A stretch of DNA of 64,000 nucleotides from Sedimentisphaerales bacterium (GTDB taxonomy: Bacteria > Planctomycetota > Phycisphaerae > Sedimentisphaerales > Anaerobacaceae). The translations under genes were made by a program, and so were the position numbers. Every line of letters begins with the position of its first letter. Positions within the stretch are counted from its first letter, which is position 1. The DNA is taken from NCBI GenBank assembly GCA_016927855.1, contig JAFGLV010000037.1, positions 1 to 64,000 of the forward strand, in the 5' to 3' direction. Below the pieces are notes generated by a model that was given only the letters and a program-made list of their open reading frames with translations, was not told the DNA's origin and did no database searches. Below are positions 50,935-60,114 of this stretch, piece after piece.

Positions 50935-52623
50935 TCAGTCTTGCGATGCGACGGTCGATGTCATACCGAGTTGAGCGGGATAGTAATAGCCTGCCGTCTG
51001 AACGGCAACACCCATGCGGTACTGGTGATCTTCAAGCAGACACGTCCGGCGCTCGTGCGTCGAGATCGTCGTTGTGTAGATGCGCAGCTCGCCTTTGACG
51101 GCGGTGACGATCTCCTCGCGATGGTCGCCCAGGCAGTCCATGACCGCGATTACACTACCTTCGATCCGCTGAAGCGTCGCGCCGCTCCATTCGCTGATGT
51201 TCCGGCCGATGATGACCTCTTTCTGCGGGTCATCGTCCCACCAGACCGGTCGCGGCGTCAGCGATCCTTCCTCGCTCAGCGCGACAAGCTCGCCGGAGGC
51301 GCTGTGAAGCCAGCGCTTGGGATAGTCCCGCTCTCCGGCGTAGACCTCCAGCCCGGGATGCTCGGCCAGCACGTCACCGACCATCCCCTGACCGTGAAGG
51401 TGATACGTTGGCTCCTTGAGGGCCCAGAGCTTGTGCCCGGTTGCGGCGTCGACGACGCAGATACCGTCGGTCTGCTGGCGGGTCTCGAAGCCATAGAAGA
51501 TCTCGAGCCCGGGGTTGTCGGGAGCAATATCCGCGACGTAGCACACGTCGGGGTGTCCCATGCCGAGCGTCCACAGCCCTTTGCCATCATCGTCGAGGAC
51601 CGCAGCGCCGATGACCAGTTCGTCGCGACCGTCGGCGTCCACGTCGGCCGCGATCAGACCGTGGGAACCCTGCCCTGCGTATCGCGCCTGTTCCTGGGTC
51701 GAGTCCCAGTACCACAGGCGGTTGAGGTTCTGGTCGAGCGCCTGGGTCTTGATGAGCCGGTACGTGCCACGCTGCACGATCAGGGCCGGGGTCTTGCCGT
51801 CCAGATGCGCCACAGCGAGGAAATTACGACAGTAATAATTGTAGTCGCGAAAGCCGTCGCGGCTGAGCCAGTCGGTTTTGGCGACGATCCGTCCGGTCTC
51901 GCCGTCGAGTTTGACAAGATACTCGGGTCCCGACTGCACCAGGCCCTTCTCGTCGCGTGGGTCACCCTCTCCTGCCTTGCAGTAGACTTCCGCTTTGCCG
52001 TCACCGTCGATGTCGTAGACCACCCACGGTGCGTACCAGATGCCGGCTTCGATAGACCAACCCATGTCGTGGCGCCACATCAGCGTGCCGTCCAGCCGGT
52101 ACGCTTCGATCTTGTAGGTTGTGGTGCTGGGTTTCCAGTAGCCCGGTTGCTGGTATGGATCGGTATTGAAATTGGGCTGTCTGATGACGAATTCGAGCGC
52201 GCCGTCTCCATCCAGATCGCCGATACCGACCTTCTGGTAATCGTAGTCGCCGTCGAGGGGGATCGAGAGGTACGGTTTTGGCTTTTCGGCCAGATTGACC
52301 TTGGATTGGGCGACCGGTTGTGGTTCTCCGGCACCCGCCGGGTCCACGCACAGCTCGTAGACACATTCGCCACCTTCAGGGGCAGTCGTGTCGACAAAGC
52401 AGGTCGGGTTGTAGTGACGGCCCGTCAGAAGCGTTCGTTCTGCGCCGGCGGCTCGACGGAACACCGCAAACGCCGTACTCTCACCATCGTCGGCAAGCAG
52501 CCGCCAACTCAGAAAGGCCGAGCCGTCTTCGCGCGGCAAAGCGACCAGACCTCGGTCCAGGCGTTCGCCTGCTGCTACCTGGCAGACCAAGACAGTCGCC
52601 ACGCACATCCATCGCGTTTCCAT
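50935..52623 (-). CDS. Secreted PL11-type rhamnogalacturonan lyase
   Basis: A 562-residue exported protein. ATG 52623 is chosen because it follows GGGAGGT and begins a signal peptide (WMCVATVLVCQVAAG). An N-terminal FN3-like part (about 20-110) is followed by an eight-bladed propeller-type region with repeated Asp-rich calcium loops: GDLDGDGALEFV, VYDIDGDGKAEVYCK, ADVDADGRDELVIG. The order IEAYRLDGTLMWRHDMGWS and SGPEYLVKLDGETGRIV matches polysaccharide lyase family 11 (YesW/YesX). It ends HQYRMGVAVQTAGYYYPAQL, again a PL11 end. The expected role is cleavage of the rhamnogalacturonan I backbone. Its place between thiL and tsaE is unusual. Confidence 0.82.
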   Translation of the reverse strand: METRWMCVATVLVCQVAAGERLDRGLVALPREDGSAFLSWRLLADDGESTAFAVFRRAAGAERTLLTGRHYNPTCFVDTTAPEGGECVYELCVDPAGAGEPQPVAQSKVNLAEKPKPYLSIPLDGDYDYQKVGIGDLDGDGALEFVIRQPNFNTDPYQQPGYWKPSTTTYKIEAYRLDGTLMWRHDMGWSIEAGIWYAPWVVYDIDGDGKAEVYCKAGEGDPRDEKGLVQSGPEYLVKLDGETGRIVAKTDWLSRDGFRDYNYYCRNFLAVAHLDGKTPALIVQRGTYRLIKTQALDQNLNRLWYWDSTQEQARYAGQGSHGLIAADVDADGRDELVIGAAVLDDDGKGLWTLGMGHPDVCYVADIAPDNPGLEIFYGFETRQQTDGICVVDAATGHKLWALKEPTYHLHGQGMVGDVLAEHPGLEVYAGERDYPKRWLHSASGELVALSEEGSLTPRPVWWDDDPQKEVIIGRNISEWSGATLQRIEGSVIAVMDCLGDHREEIVTAVKGELRIYTTTISTHERRTCLLEDHQYRMGVAVQTAGYYYPAQLGMTSTVASQD

Positions 52624-52654
52624 CGTCCGGACCTCCCTTATCACGTCAGTGAGA

Positions 52655-53575
52655 TCAGTTCCCCAGATGGTCGAAGCCGCCGGGGACCAATTCGGCAACT
52701 GTCCCGTCTGGCAATCGCATTCGCATACCCTTCGCTTCTGTTATGCTGCCGATTCGAGCTATGGGCACTGGGCCGTACCACGTATCCAGCAATCGGACGC
52801 ACGCATCCGGCGCCAGGGTGAAGAGCAATTCGAAATCCTCGCCGTCGTGCAGCGCTGCCCTGAGTGGGTCCTCTGCCAGCCGCGCATCTTCCGAAACAGG
52901 TATCGACGTGGCGTCCAGGAGCGCGCCGACGCCGCTTTGCACACAGATGCGATTAAGGTCGGTGCTGAGCCCATCGCTGATGTCCATCATGGCGTGCAGC
53001 TCGACCATCTGCGCGAGAGCCAACGCCTCGGTCACGCGGGGCTCGAATTCGAGGTGCTTGCGGCGCAACGAGCCGCCCAGCGAGCCGGTGACGCAGATGG
53101 CGTCGCCTGCCTTCGCGCCGTTGCGGCGCACAGGCGCGTTCGCGCCGCGTTTGCTCAGCATGGTGACCGTCACGGCGAACGGGTGCTCGGCGCGCCAGGA
53201 GGTGATGTCGCCACCGATGAGAGGACAATCGTACTTATCGGCGGCCAACGCAATCCCGGCATGGAGTTCCTTCAATTGCTCGGTCCCGAAGCCGGGTGGC
53301 AACGCCACCGCGACCACCGCGGCCACTGGGATCGTAGCCATCGCGGCGCAATCGCTCAGGCTGGCGGCCATCGCTTTGTAGCCCGCTTGAGCGAGTGTCG
53401 CCTCCCTGAGATCGAAGTGCGACCCATCGAGCAACATGTCTGTCGTGATGAGCACGCTGCCTGTCTCGAGGCGCACCTCGGCCATGTCGTCGCCGATCCC
53501 GATCGGGAAATCCGCCGAACTGACATGACTGTGCTGTCCGAACCAGGCCGTAATGTCGTCTTCGCACGGATTCAT
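52655..53575 (-). CDS. thiL: Thiamine-monophosphate kinase
   Basis: A 306-residue PurM-type kinase that phosphorylates thiamine monophosphate to the diphosphate. Visible motifs: FPIGIGDDMAEV, the metal-binding TTDMLLDGSHFDL, GGDITSW, and MMDISDGLSTDLNRI. HDGEDFELLFT is near the C terminus. ATG 53575 overlaps the argH stop (ATGA), so it is translationally coupled; the longer upstream frame lies inside argH and is rejected. Confidence 0.92.
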   Translation of the reverse strand: MNPCEDDITAWFGQHSHVSSADFPIGIGDDMAEVRLETGSVLITTDMLLDGSHFDLREATLAQAGYKAMAASLSDCAAMATIPVAAVVAVALPPGFGTEQLKELHAGIALAADKYDCPLIGGDITSWRAEHPFAVTVTMLSKRGANAPVRRNGAKAGDAICVTGSLGGSLRRKHLEFEPRVTEALALAQMVELHAMMDISDGLSTDLNRICVQSGVGALLDATSIPVSEDARLAEDPLRAALHDGEDFELLFTLAPDACVRLLDTWYGPVPIARIGSITEAKGMRMRLPDGTVAELVPGGFDHLGN

Positions 53576-54960
53576 CGTTGCGCCAGGTGCTTCTTCCAGT
53601 AGGCGATCTGACGCTTGGTCTGCTGCGGTCCGGCCGCTCCATGCGAGACGTAGTGACGGACCACGTTGGCCGCGCCCAGGCATTCGTAAACGTCGCTCTC
53701 AACTGCGGGCGCGTGCTCCTTGAACGTCTGCAACGAGAGTTGCGACAGCTCCAGTCCCTGCTTCTCGCACAGCGTTACCAGCGCGCCGACGACACCATGG
53801 GCCTTGCGGAAGGGAACGCCTTTGCGCACGAGGTATTCCGCCAGCGCCGTTGCATCGAGGAAACCCTGGCGCAGGCCGGCCGCAATGTGTTCGGTCTTGA
53901 AGGCGGTGTGCGAGACAACCGCTCGGGTCATGTCGAGCGAGGCGCGGGTTGTGTCGGCTGCGCCGAACAGGTGGATCTTGTCCTCCTGGAGATCGCGGTT
54001 GTAGCCCGACGGCTGGCCTTTGAGAATGGTAAGCATCGCCATCAGGGCACCATAGAGCGAGCCGGTTTTGCCCCGCATCAGTTCCAGCACGTCGGGGTTA
54101 CGCTTCTGAGGCATCATGCTCGACGAGGTGCAGAAGGCATCGTCGATGCGAATGAAGTCGAATTCGTTCGACGAGAAGAGTATCCAGTCTTCCGCCAGGC
54201 GGGAAAGATGTGCGCCCAACAGGGAGCAATCGAAGATAAACTCGGCGCAGAAATCACGATCGCTGACTGCGTCGATGCTGTTGTAGGCGACATCCGCGAA
54301 GCCCAACTGCCGAGCCGTGTTCTCGCGGTCGATTGGCAAGGTCGAGCCGGCGATCGCGCCACTGCCCAGGGGCGAGACGTTCAGCAGTTGCCGGCAATTG
54401 CCCAGACGCCGAGAATCCCGCTCGAGCTGCTCGGCAAAGCTCAGCACGTACGCGCCAATGACAATCGGCTGGGCCCGCTGAAGGTGCGTGTAGGCTGGCA
54501 TCAGGTCCTCAGCGTGTCTCTCCGCCAGTACGACCAGTGCCTCCTGCAGCAATCCGATCTTGCCCTGGAGGGCCTCGATTTCGTCGCGCAGCCACAGACG
54601 CACATCGGTCGCTACCTGATCGTTGCGACTGCGGGCAGTGTGGAGCTTCTCGCCGGGCTCGCCGATCTTCTTGATGAGGGCCGCCTCGATGGCCATGTGG
54701 ATGTCTTCACAGACTTTGTCGAAGCTGAACCGACCCGCCTCGATCTCCTCGCTGATCTCGATCAGGCCGCTCTTTATCGCCTTGAACTCGGCCCGCGTGA
54801 TGAGCTTCTGCTCGGCCAGCATCCCGGCATGGGCGATCGAACCGACGATATCGTACTTGTACAGACGCGTGTCATACGAGAGCGACTCGACGTAATCCAC
54901 TGTCAACGCGTCCGGCTGAGCGGCCAGCCGTCTTTCCCAACTCCGTTGTTTCTTGGTCAT
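53572..54960 (-). CDS. argH: Argininosuccinate lyase
   Basis: A 462-residue enzyme of the fumarase/aspartase superfamily that releases arginine and fumarate from argininosuccinate. The signature TSSSMMPQKRNPDVLELMRG is complete, including the catalytic serine loop. Other conserved parts are HTARSRNDQVATDVRLWLRD and the region YTHLQRAQPI. The length is normal. It is the first gene of the argH-thiL-PL11-tsaE run. An inverted repeat separates it from the divergent nagA gene. Confidence 0.95.
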   Translation of the reverse strand: MTKKQRSWERRLAAQPDALTVDYVESLSYDTRLYKYDIVGSIAHAGMLAEQKLITRAEFKAIKSGLIEISEEIEAGRFSFDKVCEDIHMAIEAALIKKIGEPGEKLHTARSRNDQVATDVRLWLRDEIEALQGKIGLLQEALVVLAERHAEDLMPAYTHLQRAQPIVIGAYVLSFAEQLERDSRRLGNCRQLLNVSPLGSGAIAGSTLPIDRENTARQLGFADVAYNSIDAVSDRDFCAEFIFDCSLLGAHLSRLAEDWILFSSNEFDFIRIDDAFCTSSSMMPQKRNPDVLELMRGKTGSLYGALMAMLTILKGQPSGYNRDLQEDKIHLFGAADTTRASLDMTRAVVSHTAFKTEHIAAGLRQGFLDATALAEYLVRKGVPFRKAHGVVGALVTLCEKQGLELSQLSLQTFKEHAPAVESDVYECLGAANVVRHYVSHGAAGPQQTKRQIAYWKKHLAQR

Positions 54961-54973
54961 GAGCGTGATCCTT

Positions 54974-55043
54974 GGATTTGCGATTTACGACTTACGATTC
55001 ACGATTTATAAAGGGAAGATGGACAATAGTAAATCGCAATTCC
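54974..55043. repeat. Inverted pair of degenerate CGATTTAC-type repeats between divergent genes
   Basis: The left arm GGATTTGCGATTTAC (54974-54988) is matched by the reverse complement of GTAAATCGCAATTCC (55029-55043) with one change. Between them are further degenerate units (GACTTACGATTCACGATTTA). It occupies nearly the whole argH/nagA spacer. The architecture matches 28785-28866 and 32901-32971. Confidence 0.65.
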
Positions 55044-55051
55044 GAAGAGCC

Positions 55052-56197
55052 ATGACTTCGCTGCTGATTGAGAACTGCCGATTGTACGACACCGTCGAAA
55101 CGGGACCGTTGACCAGCATCGCGATTCGTGATGGCGTCATTGCTGAGGTAGGTGCGGATGTCGCGTCCGACAAGGTGCTCGACGCCCAGGGGCTGATTCT
55201 GGCGCCCGGGTTCATCGACGTGCACATCCAAGGGGCCGGCGGCGCGGACGTCCTGGACGCGACGCCGGAGGCACTGGAGACGATCTCGCGAACCTGTGCC
55301 CGGTTCGGCGTCACCGGGTTTCTCGCCACCACGGTCTACAAGCCGGGGCAGGAGAACCGCCATTTACAGGTGGCCGCAGACTGCGCCGGCGAGGACCTGG
55401 GCGGCGCCCGGCTCCTCGGCATTCACCTGGAGGGCCCTTTCATAGCGCCTCAGAAGAGAGGCATGATCCAACCTGATTGCCTGGCGGAGCCGTCATCGTC
55501 TGTCCTCGAGCATATCTACAGGCTGACCGGCGACAGCCTGAAGATGATGACGCTCGCACCGGAATTGCCAGGAAGCCTCGATTTGATCGGACCCCTGCAG
55601 GACCGGGGCACGATTGCCGCTTTGGGGCATACCCACGCGACCTACGAGGAGGCCGTGCGCGGCTTAGAGGCAGGTATCCGCCACGTTACCCACCTGTTCA
55701 ACGCGATGCCTGCCATGCACCACCGGGCCCCCGGTCCCCTGGCTGCTATCTTCGAGCGGACCGACGTGACCGCCCAGGTCATCACGGATGGCGTCCACGC
55801 CCACCCCGCCATAGTGCGTCTGGCCTTCGGCGCCCTGGGCGCAACCCGCTTCATTCCCATCACCGACGGCATGCAGGCGATGGGCCTGCCCGATGGACGC
55901 TATGCCTACAATGGCATTGAGTATGAAGCCAGAGACGGAGCGGCTCGCTACGCAGATGGTACGTTGATCGGAACGGCGCTGGGATTGAACCGGATGCTGG
56001 CGCGGTTCATGCAGTTCACCGGATGCTCTCTGACCGCAACGATCGACACGGTCACGCAGAATACCGACCGCTTGCTGCGATTGGACGGCAGGAAAGGCAC
56101 TGTCCGCGCGGGCTCCGATGCGGACCTGGTGCTGCTCGACAGGAATCTGGAGGTCTACGCGACGATCGTGGGCGGCCGGGCGGTGTATGAGCGGTAA
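55052..56197 (+). CDS. nagA: N-acetylglucosamine-6-phosphate deacetylase
   Basis: A 381-residue amidohydrolase that deacetylates GlcNAc-6-phosphate. ATG 55052 is used; the in-frame extension upstream runs through the repeat at 54974. Motifs: LILAPGFIDVHIQGAGGADV, the metal-binding glutamate in LLGIHLEGPFI, HTHATYEEA, VTHLFNAMPAMHHRAPG, DGVHAHP, and the catalytic aspartate in PITDGMQAMG. It links amino-sugar recycling or catabolism to glycolysis via GlcN-6-P; nagB is not in the window. It converges with the threonine aldolase gene. Confidence 0.92.
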   Translation: MTSLLIENCRLYDTVETGPLTSIAIRDGVIAEVGADVASDKVLDAQGLILAPGFIDVHIQGAGGADVLDATPEALETISRTCARFGVTGFLATTVYKPGQENRHLQVAADCAGEDLGGARLLGIHLEGPFIAPQKRGMIQPDCLAEPSSSVLEHIYRLTGDSLKMMTLAPELPGSLDLIGPLQDRGTIAALGHTHATYEEAVRGLEAGIRHVTHLFNAMPAMHHRAPGPLAAIFERTDVTAQVITDGVHAHPAIVRLAFGALGATRFIPITDGMQAMGLPDGRYAYNGIEYEARDGAARYADGTLIGTALGLNRMLARFMQFTGCSLTATIDTVTQNTDRLLRLDGRKGTVRAGSDADLVLLDRNLEVYATIVGGRAVYER

Positions 56198-56203
56198 GCC
56201 GGC

Positions 56204-57250
56204 TCACGCGATTGAGGTCTCAATCGCTTCGGCCATAGTGGAAACGGCGTCGTCGATATCGTCGGCGGTTATGCCATAGTGTGTGACGGCTCGAATGCGT
56301 CCTGGTCCGACACATAGCACCTTGACACCGGCGGCGGCCAGTTTGCCCACCAGTGCTTCCGCCGAAAGCCCGTCGGTGGCCACATTGAAGCAGACGATAT
56401 TCGTTTGCACGGTCGCGAGATCGATCGATAGACCCTTCAGGCTCGCAATGCCGTGGGCCAGTCGCGCCGCGTTGCTGTGGTCCTCCTTGATCCGGTCGAT
56501 CATCTGCTCGAAGGCCACGATGCCGGCGGCCGCGATGATCCCTGCCTGGCGCATGGCGCCGCCCAGAACCTTGCGGACCCGGCGCGCTTCCGCGATAAAG
56601 GGCTTTGAGCCGCAGATCAGCGAACCGACCGGCGCCGCCAGCCCTTTCGACATGCAGACGCTGACCGAGTCGGCGCCCCGTGCGAGTTCCTTGACGTCAG
56701 CACCGAGCGCGATGGCCGCGTTGAAGATCCTGGCGCCGTCCAGATGGACCGCCAGATCGTGTCGCCGGGCCAGTTCGGCCACCGCATCGGTGTAGGCTGC
56801 GCTCAAAACGGTGCCGCCGCACCGATTGTGCGTATTCTCCAGGCAGATCAGCCGCGTCCGCGGGAAGTGTACGTCGCCAGGTCTGATGGCGGCCTCGATG
56901 TCCTCCAGGCGTAGCGTGCCGTCGGGCTGATTGGCCACCGTACGCGGGTGAATCCCGCCCAGCGCGGAAATCCCGCCGGCCTCGTAGTAGAAGGTGTGCG
57001 CCTGATCGCCGAGAATGACCTCGTCGCCCCGCCCGCAGTGCGTCAGGATCGACGCCAGGTTGCCCATGGTGCCGCTGGCGACCAGCAGGCTCGCCTCCTT
57101 GCCCAAGCGGTCGGCCGCCGACTCCTCGAGCCGGTTGACGGTCGGATCCTCACGAAACACGTCGTCGCCGAGTTCGGCACGGTAGATCGCCTCCCTCATC
57201 TCGGGCGACGGTTGCGTTACCGTGTCACTGCGTAGGTCGATGATTCTCAT
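56204..57250 (-). CDS. ltaE: Low-specificity L-threonine aldolase
   Basis: A 348-residue PLP-dependent enzyme that splits threonine or allo-threonine into glycine and acetaldehyde. The start IDLRSDTVTQPSPEMREAI, HLDGARIFNAAIALG and the PLP lysine in SVCMSKGLAAPVGSLICG are all typical. The length is normal. It converges with nagA (6-base gap). Confidence 0.92.
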   Translation of the reverse strand: MRIIDLRSDTVTQPSPEMREAIYRAELGDDVFREDPTVNRLEESAADRLGKEASLLVASGTMGNLASILTHCGRGDEVILGDQAHTFYYEAGGISALGGIHPRTVANQPDGTLRLEDIEAAIRPGDVHFPRTRLICLENTHNRCGGTVLSAAYTDAVAELARRHDLAVHLDGARIFNAAIALGADVKELARGADSVSVCMSKGLAAPVGSLICGSKPFIAEARRVRKVLGGAMRQAGIIAAAGIVAFEQMIDRIKEDHSNAARLAHGIASLKGLSIDLATVQTNIVCFNVATDGLSAEALVGKLAAAGVKVLCVGPGRIRAVTHYGITADDIDDAVSTMAEAIETSIA

Positions 57251-57402
57251 CCTTCGCTCCTGCGGAATTCAGGGACGGCCGCCAAACCGTTCGGATCAGT
57301 TCGCGAGCGAGGATAGTCCAACCTGGGCCCAGCGTCAAGATCGCGTTGGGTCCGCCGGACTTTTCTCTTGGGGCGGGATCGGCACTTTCGTATGATACCG
57401 CG

Positions 57403-57642
57403 ATGGCAGCCTTTGTCGTGATGTTGTATGTCGCAGGTGGATTTCTGTTCCTGGGATCGGTGGCCGCCCATGTCTACGCGCGGGTCCGCCTGCGGCCGCG
57501 CGACGGCTCCGACCTGGACGATTACTACCACGAGTTCGAAGACCAGCATCCGGGCTATGCACGCTATACAATGTGGCTTCGGCTGAGCACGGCAGGCGCT
57601 GCCGGCGGCATGCTGCTGATGTTCCTGGCCTTGGTCTTCTGA
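57403..57642 (+). CDS. Small two-helix membrane protein
   Basis: A 79-residue protein with one transmembrane helix at each end (MLYVAGGFLFLGSVAAHVYA and AGAAGGMLLMFLALVF) and an acidic, Tyr-rich middle (DDYYHEFEDQHPGYARY). No family is recognised. ATG 57403 is chosen over 57346 because it begins the hydrophobic segment. It is followed 15 bases later by the flavin reductase on the same strand. Confidence 0.6.
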   Translation: MAAFVVMLYVAGGFLFLGSVAAHVYARVRLRPRDGSDLDDYYHEFEDQHPGYARYTMWLRLSTAGAAGGMLLMFLALVF

Positions 57643-57657
57643 CAGCGGAGAAACGCC

Positions 57658-58278
57658 GTGACCTTGACGGCTCTCGGTATCAGCGCCAGCCCCCGCGCCA
57701 ACGGCAACAGCGACCTGCTGGTGCGCGAAGCCTTGCGCGGCTGTGAAGAGGCCGGCGCGCAGACCGAGTTTCTACGCCTGGGCGACTACCGCATCGGTGC
57801 CTGCACGGAATGTAACACCTGCCAGAAGACCGGTGTCTGCGTGCTGCAGGACGACTACCAGGGGATTCTCGACAGGCTGCTCGAGGTCGACCGGCTCGTC
57901 TTCGCCACTCCGGTCTTCTTCATGGCGGTCTCAGCACAGGCGAAACTCTTCATCGATCGCGGTCAAGCGCTCTGGGCGCGAAAGCACCTGTTGCATCTGC
58001 CTCTGTTCCAGCCGAGACGGGACCGCAGAGCAATGGTCGTAGCCGTCGGCGGGTCACGCAGCACCCGGCAGTTCGACGGCATCCGGCGCACGATGCAGAG
58101 CTACTTCGAGTGCGTGGAGATCGCGTACGTCAGCACCCTGTTCGTCAACCAGGTGGACGCGGCGGGAGCTGTCCGCCGGCACGCGACGGCGCTGCCGGAG
58201 GCGTTTCGCCTGGGCGCGGCGTTGGCGGACGCCGCGTCTCCGGCGCAGCGTGCGACTCAGGTGGAGTTATTTGGATGA
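57658..58278 (+). CDS. NADPH-dependent FMN reductase-like flavoprotein
   Basis: A 206-residue flavodoxin-fold protein. The N-terminal phosphate-binding loop is SASPRANGNSDLLV. A cysteine cluster C-x2-C-x2-C-x5-C (CTECNTCQKTGVC, about residues 48-60) resembles iron-sulfur flavoproteins that bind a [4Fe-4S] cluster. The FMN-ring segment is FATPVFFMAVSAQAKLFIDR. It starts with GTG preceded by GCGGAG. The role is a redox carrier or reductase; the substrate is unknown. Confidence 0.85.
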   Translation: MTLTALGISASPRANGNSDLLVREALRGCEEAGAQTEFLRLGDYRIGACTECNTCQKTGVCVLQDDYQGILDRLLEVDRLVFATPVFFMAVSAQAKLFIDRGQALWARKHLLHLPLFQPRRDRRAMVVAVGGSRSTRQFDGIRRTMQSYFECVEIAYVSTLFVNQVDAAGAVRRHATALPEAFRLGAALADAASPAQRATQVELFG

Positions 58279-58307
58279 CGGGCGCGGCACTCGAAAGCGC
58301 AGACCGA

Positions 58308-58346
58308 GAGCCGGCGCTCCTGCAAGAAGGGCCGGCTCCACGCTCT
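58308..58346 (+). terminator. Possible terminator after the flavin reductase
   Basis: An 8-bp perfect stem GAGCCGGC/GCCGGCTC (58308-58315 with 58331-58338) with a 15-base loop is followed by CACGCTCTTT. It lies 30 bases after the stop. The weak U-tract lowers certainty. Confidence 0.4.
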
Positions 58347-58391
58347 TTCATTGCCCCGTGAAGGTCTGTCTTAATGCTAAGCCAACAGGCG

Positions 58392-58706
58392 TTACTCGAA
58401 AGCAATGCCCAGTCCGATCGTCGCGTTCTCCAGAGTGCCGCGACGGTCGATCCGGACGATGCGCCCTCGTTTGATCCGAGCGAACTGTCCCTTTTCGCCG
58501 GCTAAGCTTTCGGTGCGCGGGAAGTTCAACTCTACAATGCTTCCCCGGCGGGCCGGCGTGGTCATGGGAACGCAAACGAAAGCTCCAAGCTTGCTGATGT
58601 TGGTGCTTTGGCCGTTGAAGAAGCGACCGGCGTCCGGCAACCAGACGCTGACCGGCCATGACAGGTTCGTTCGTCTTTCCCTACGTTGCTCTACCGACGT
58701 CTCCAT
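58392..58706 (-). CDS. PilZ-domain protein (c-di-GMP binding)
   Basis: A 104-residue PilZ protein. The c-di-GMP-binding residues are visible: RRERR near the start (METSVEQRRERRTNLSWPV) and the N-x-S-x-x-G-like segment STNISKLGAFV. ATG 58706 is chosen because it follows AAAGGAGA; the longer frame to 58781 has no ribosome site. It may read the c-di-GMP level set by the HD-GYP protein of the secretion locus; that link is inference. Confidence 0.85.
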   Translation of the reverse strand: METSVEQRRERRTNLSWPVSVWLPDAGRFFNGQSTNISKLGAFVCVPMTTPARRGSIVELNFPRTESLAGEKGQFARIKRGRIVRIDRRGTLENATIGLGIAFE

Positions 58707-58992
58707 TGTCTGGGTCTCCTTTCTGCCCACGTAGTCCAACAGACGAAGGCATCGGTTCGCCAACCTGGGCAACTTAGCCAAGAAACCGGAATTCGCCGCG
58801 GTTTCGGGATTTCATGCCCTTGAATAAGTGTTGAGTCCTTCTTGCCTCGCGCGTTATCGGCCGTTATGGCGTCGCTCGGACCCTCAGACGCGATACCGAT
58901 ACAACGTGGTGGGCGCTCCGGCGTGGAACAGCGCCAGCGCCCAAACAAGTCTGCTTGCAAAGAATCGGCATTTGCGTTATCGTCGGCAGACT

Positions 58993-60114
58993 ATGGCAGC
59001 ACGTGTAGAAGAGATAAGTGGCACCGAGGGCGATATCGAACGCATCGAGCAGGCGGCGCGCCTGGTGGAGAGTGGCGGTCTGGTGGCGTTTCCAACGGAG
59101 ACCGTGTACGGCATTGCGTGCAAGGCCGATTGGGACGCGCTGGCTCGACTCAGCACTGTCAAGGGCCGCGATCCCGACAAGTACTATACCCTGCACGTGG
59201 GCCAGGTCGACGACTATAGGACATACGTGCCTAAGGTGAGCCTGCGGACGGCGAAGCTGATCCGGCGCGCGTGGCCCGGCCCGCTGACGCTCGTGTTCGA
59301 CATCGATCCGATAGACTTGGGCGGCCTTAAGAGCCACCTCCATGATGGCGCGTTCGACGTGCTCTATAAGAATGGCTCGATCGGTATTCGCTGCCCCGAT
59401 CACGTTGTCGCGTCAATGCTGCTGCGACTGGCTCGATGCCCGGTCGTCGCGCCGAGCGCCAACCTGACAGGAGAACGTCCCGCCACCGATGCCGACCAGG
59501 TCGCCGCCCAGCTTGGCAATCAGATCGACCTGATCCTGGACGCCGGACCGTGCAAATACAGCCGAAGCAGCACCGTGGCCAAAGTCGCCAAAGGAGCCGT
59601 CGAGCTTCTCAGAGAAGGCGTCTATTCGCAGGCCGACTTGCGGGAAATGGCCAAGGTCAGCTTCCTGTTCGTCTGTACCGGCAACACCTGCCGCAGTGCG
59701 ATGGCCGAGGGGCTCTTTCGCCTGCACCTGGCGAGAAAACTTGGTTGCAGCGTTGACGTGCTGGAGACGATGGCCTATAAGGTGGTTTCGGCGGGTACGA
59801 TGGACGTGGCCGGCGCTCCTGCAAGTACCGGCGCAGTGATGGCTTGCCGTCAGAGGGGCGCCGACATCGGCAGCCACATCAGTCAGCATCTGACCCGTTC
59901 GCTGGTTGAGGAAAGCGATCTGATATTCGGTATGACCCGGTCCCACTGTGAACAGGTTCGCCTGCTCTCGCCCGACGCCGCGAGCAAGTGTTCCCTGTTG
60001 GCCGGGGACGCTGAAATCCCGGATCCCGTGGGACAGCCACAAGATATTTTCGACAGGTGTGCCGACGTTATCGAAGCGGCCGTGAAGGCGCGAATTGGTG
60101 AGTTCATCCTATGA
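58993..60114 (+). CDS. Sua5/YrdC threonylcarbamoyl-AMP synthase fused to a YwlE-like low-molecular-weight phosphatase
   Basis: A 373-residue two-domain protein. Residues about 12-215 are a YrdC/Sua5 domain (LVAFPTETVYGIACKA, WPGPLTLVFDI, APSANLTGERPATDADQV), which makes threonylcarbamoyl-AMP for t6A. Residues about 221-373 are a low-molecular-weight phosphatase with the P-loop C228-TGNTC-R234-S and the acid loop DPVGQPQDIF. T232 occupies the position that is Thr in the protein-arginine phosphatase YwlE and Ile in tyrosine phosphatases. ATG 58993 is chosen from the domain start. It overlaps rpiB by four bases, the same gene order (ywlC, ywlE, ywlF) as in Bacillus but with the first two fused. 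Confidence 0.9.
   Translation: MAARVEEISGTEGDIERIEQAARLVESGGLVAFPTETVYGIACKADWDALARLSTVKGRDPDKYYTLHVGQVDDYRTYVPKVSLRTAKLIRRAWPGPLTLVFDIDPIDLGGLKSHLHDGAFDVLYKNGSIGIRCPDHVVASMLLRLARCPVVAPSANLTGERPATDADQVAAQLGNQIDLILDAGPCKYSRSSTVAKVAKGAVELLREGVYSQADLREMAKVSFLFVCTGNTCRSAMAEGLFRLHLARKLGCSVDVLETMAYKVVSAGTMDVAGAPASTGAVMACRQRGADIGSHISQHLTRSLVEESDLIFGMTRSHCEQVRLLSPDAASKCSLLAGDAEIPDPVGQPQDIFDRCADVIEAAVKARIGEFIL

Noticed and set aside
50941-52821. 626-codon plus-strand frame opposite the PL11 lyase
   Set aside because: Antisense shadow; the minus-strand protein has calcium-loop repeats and PL11 order.
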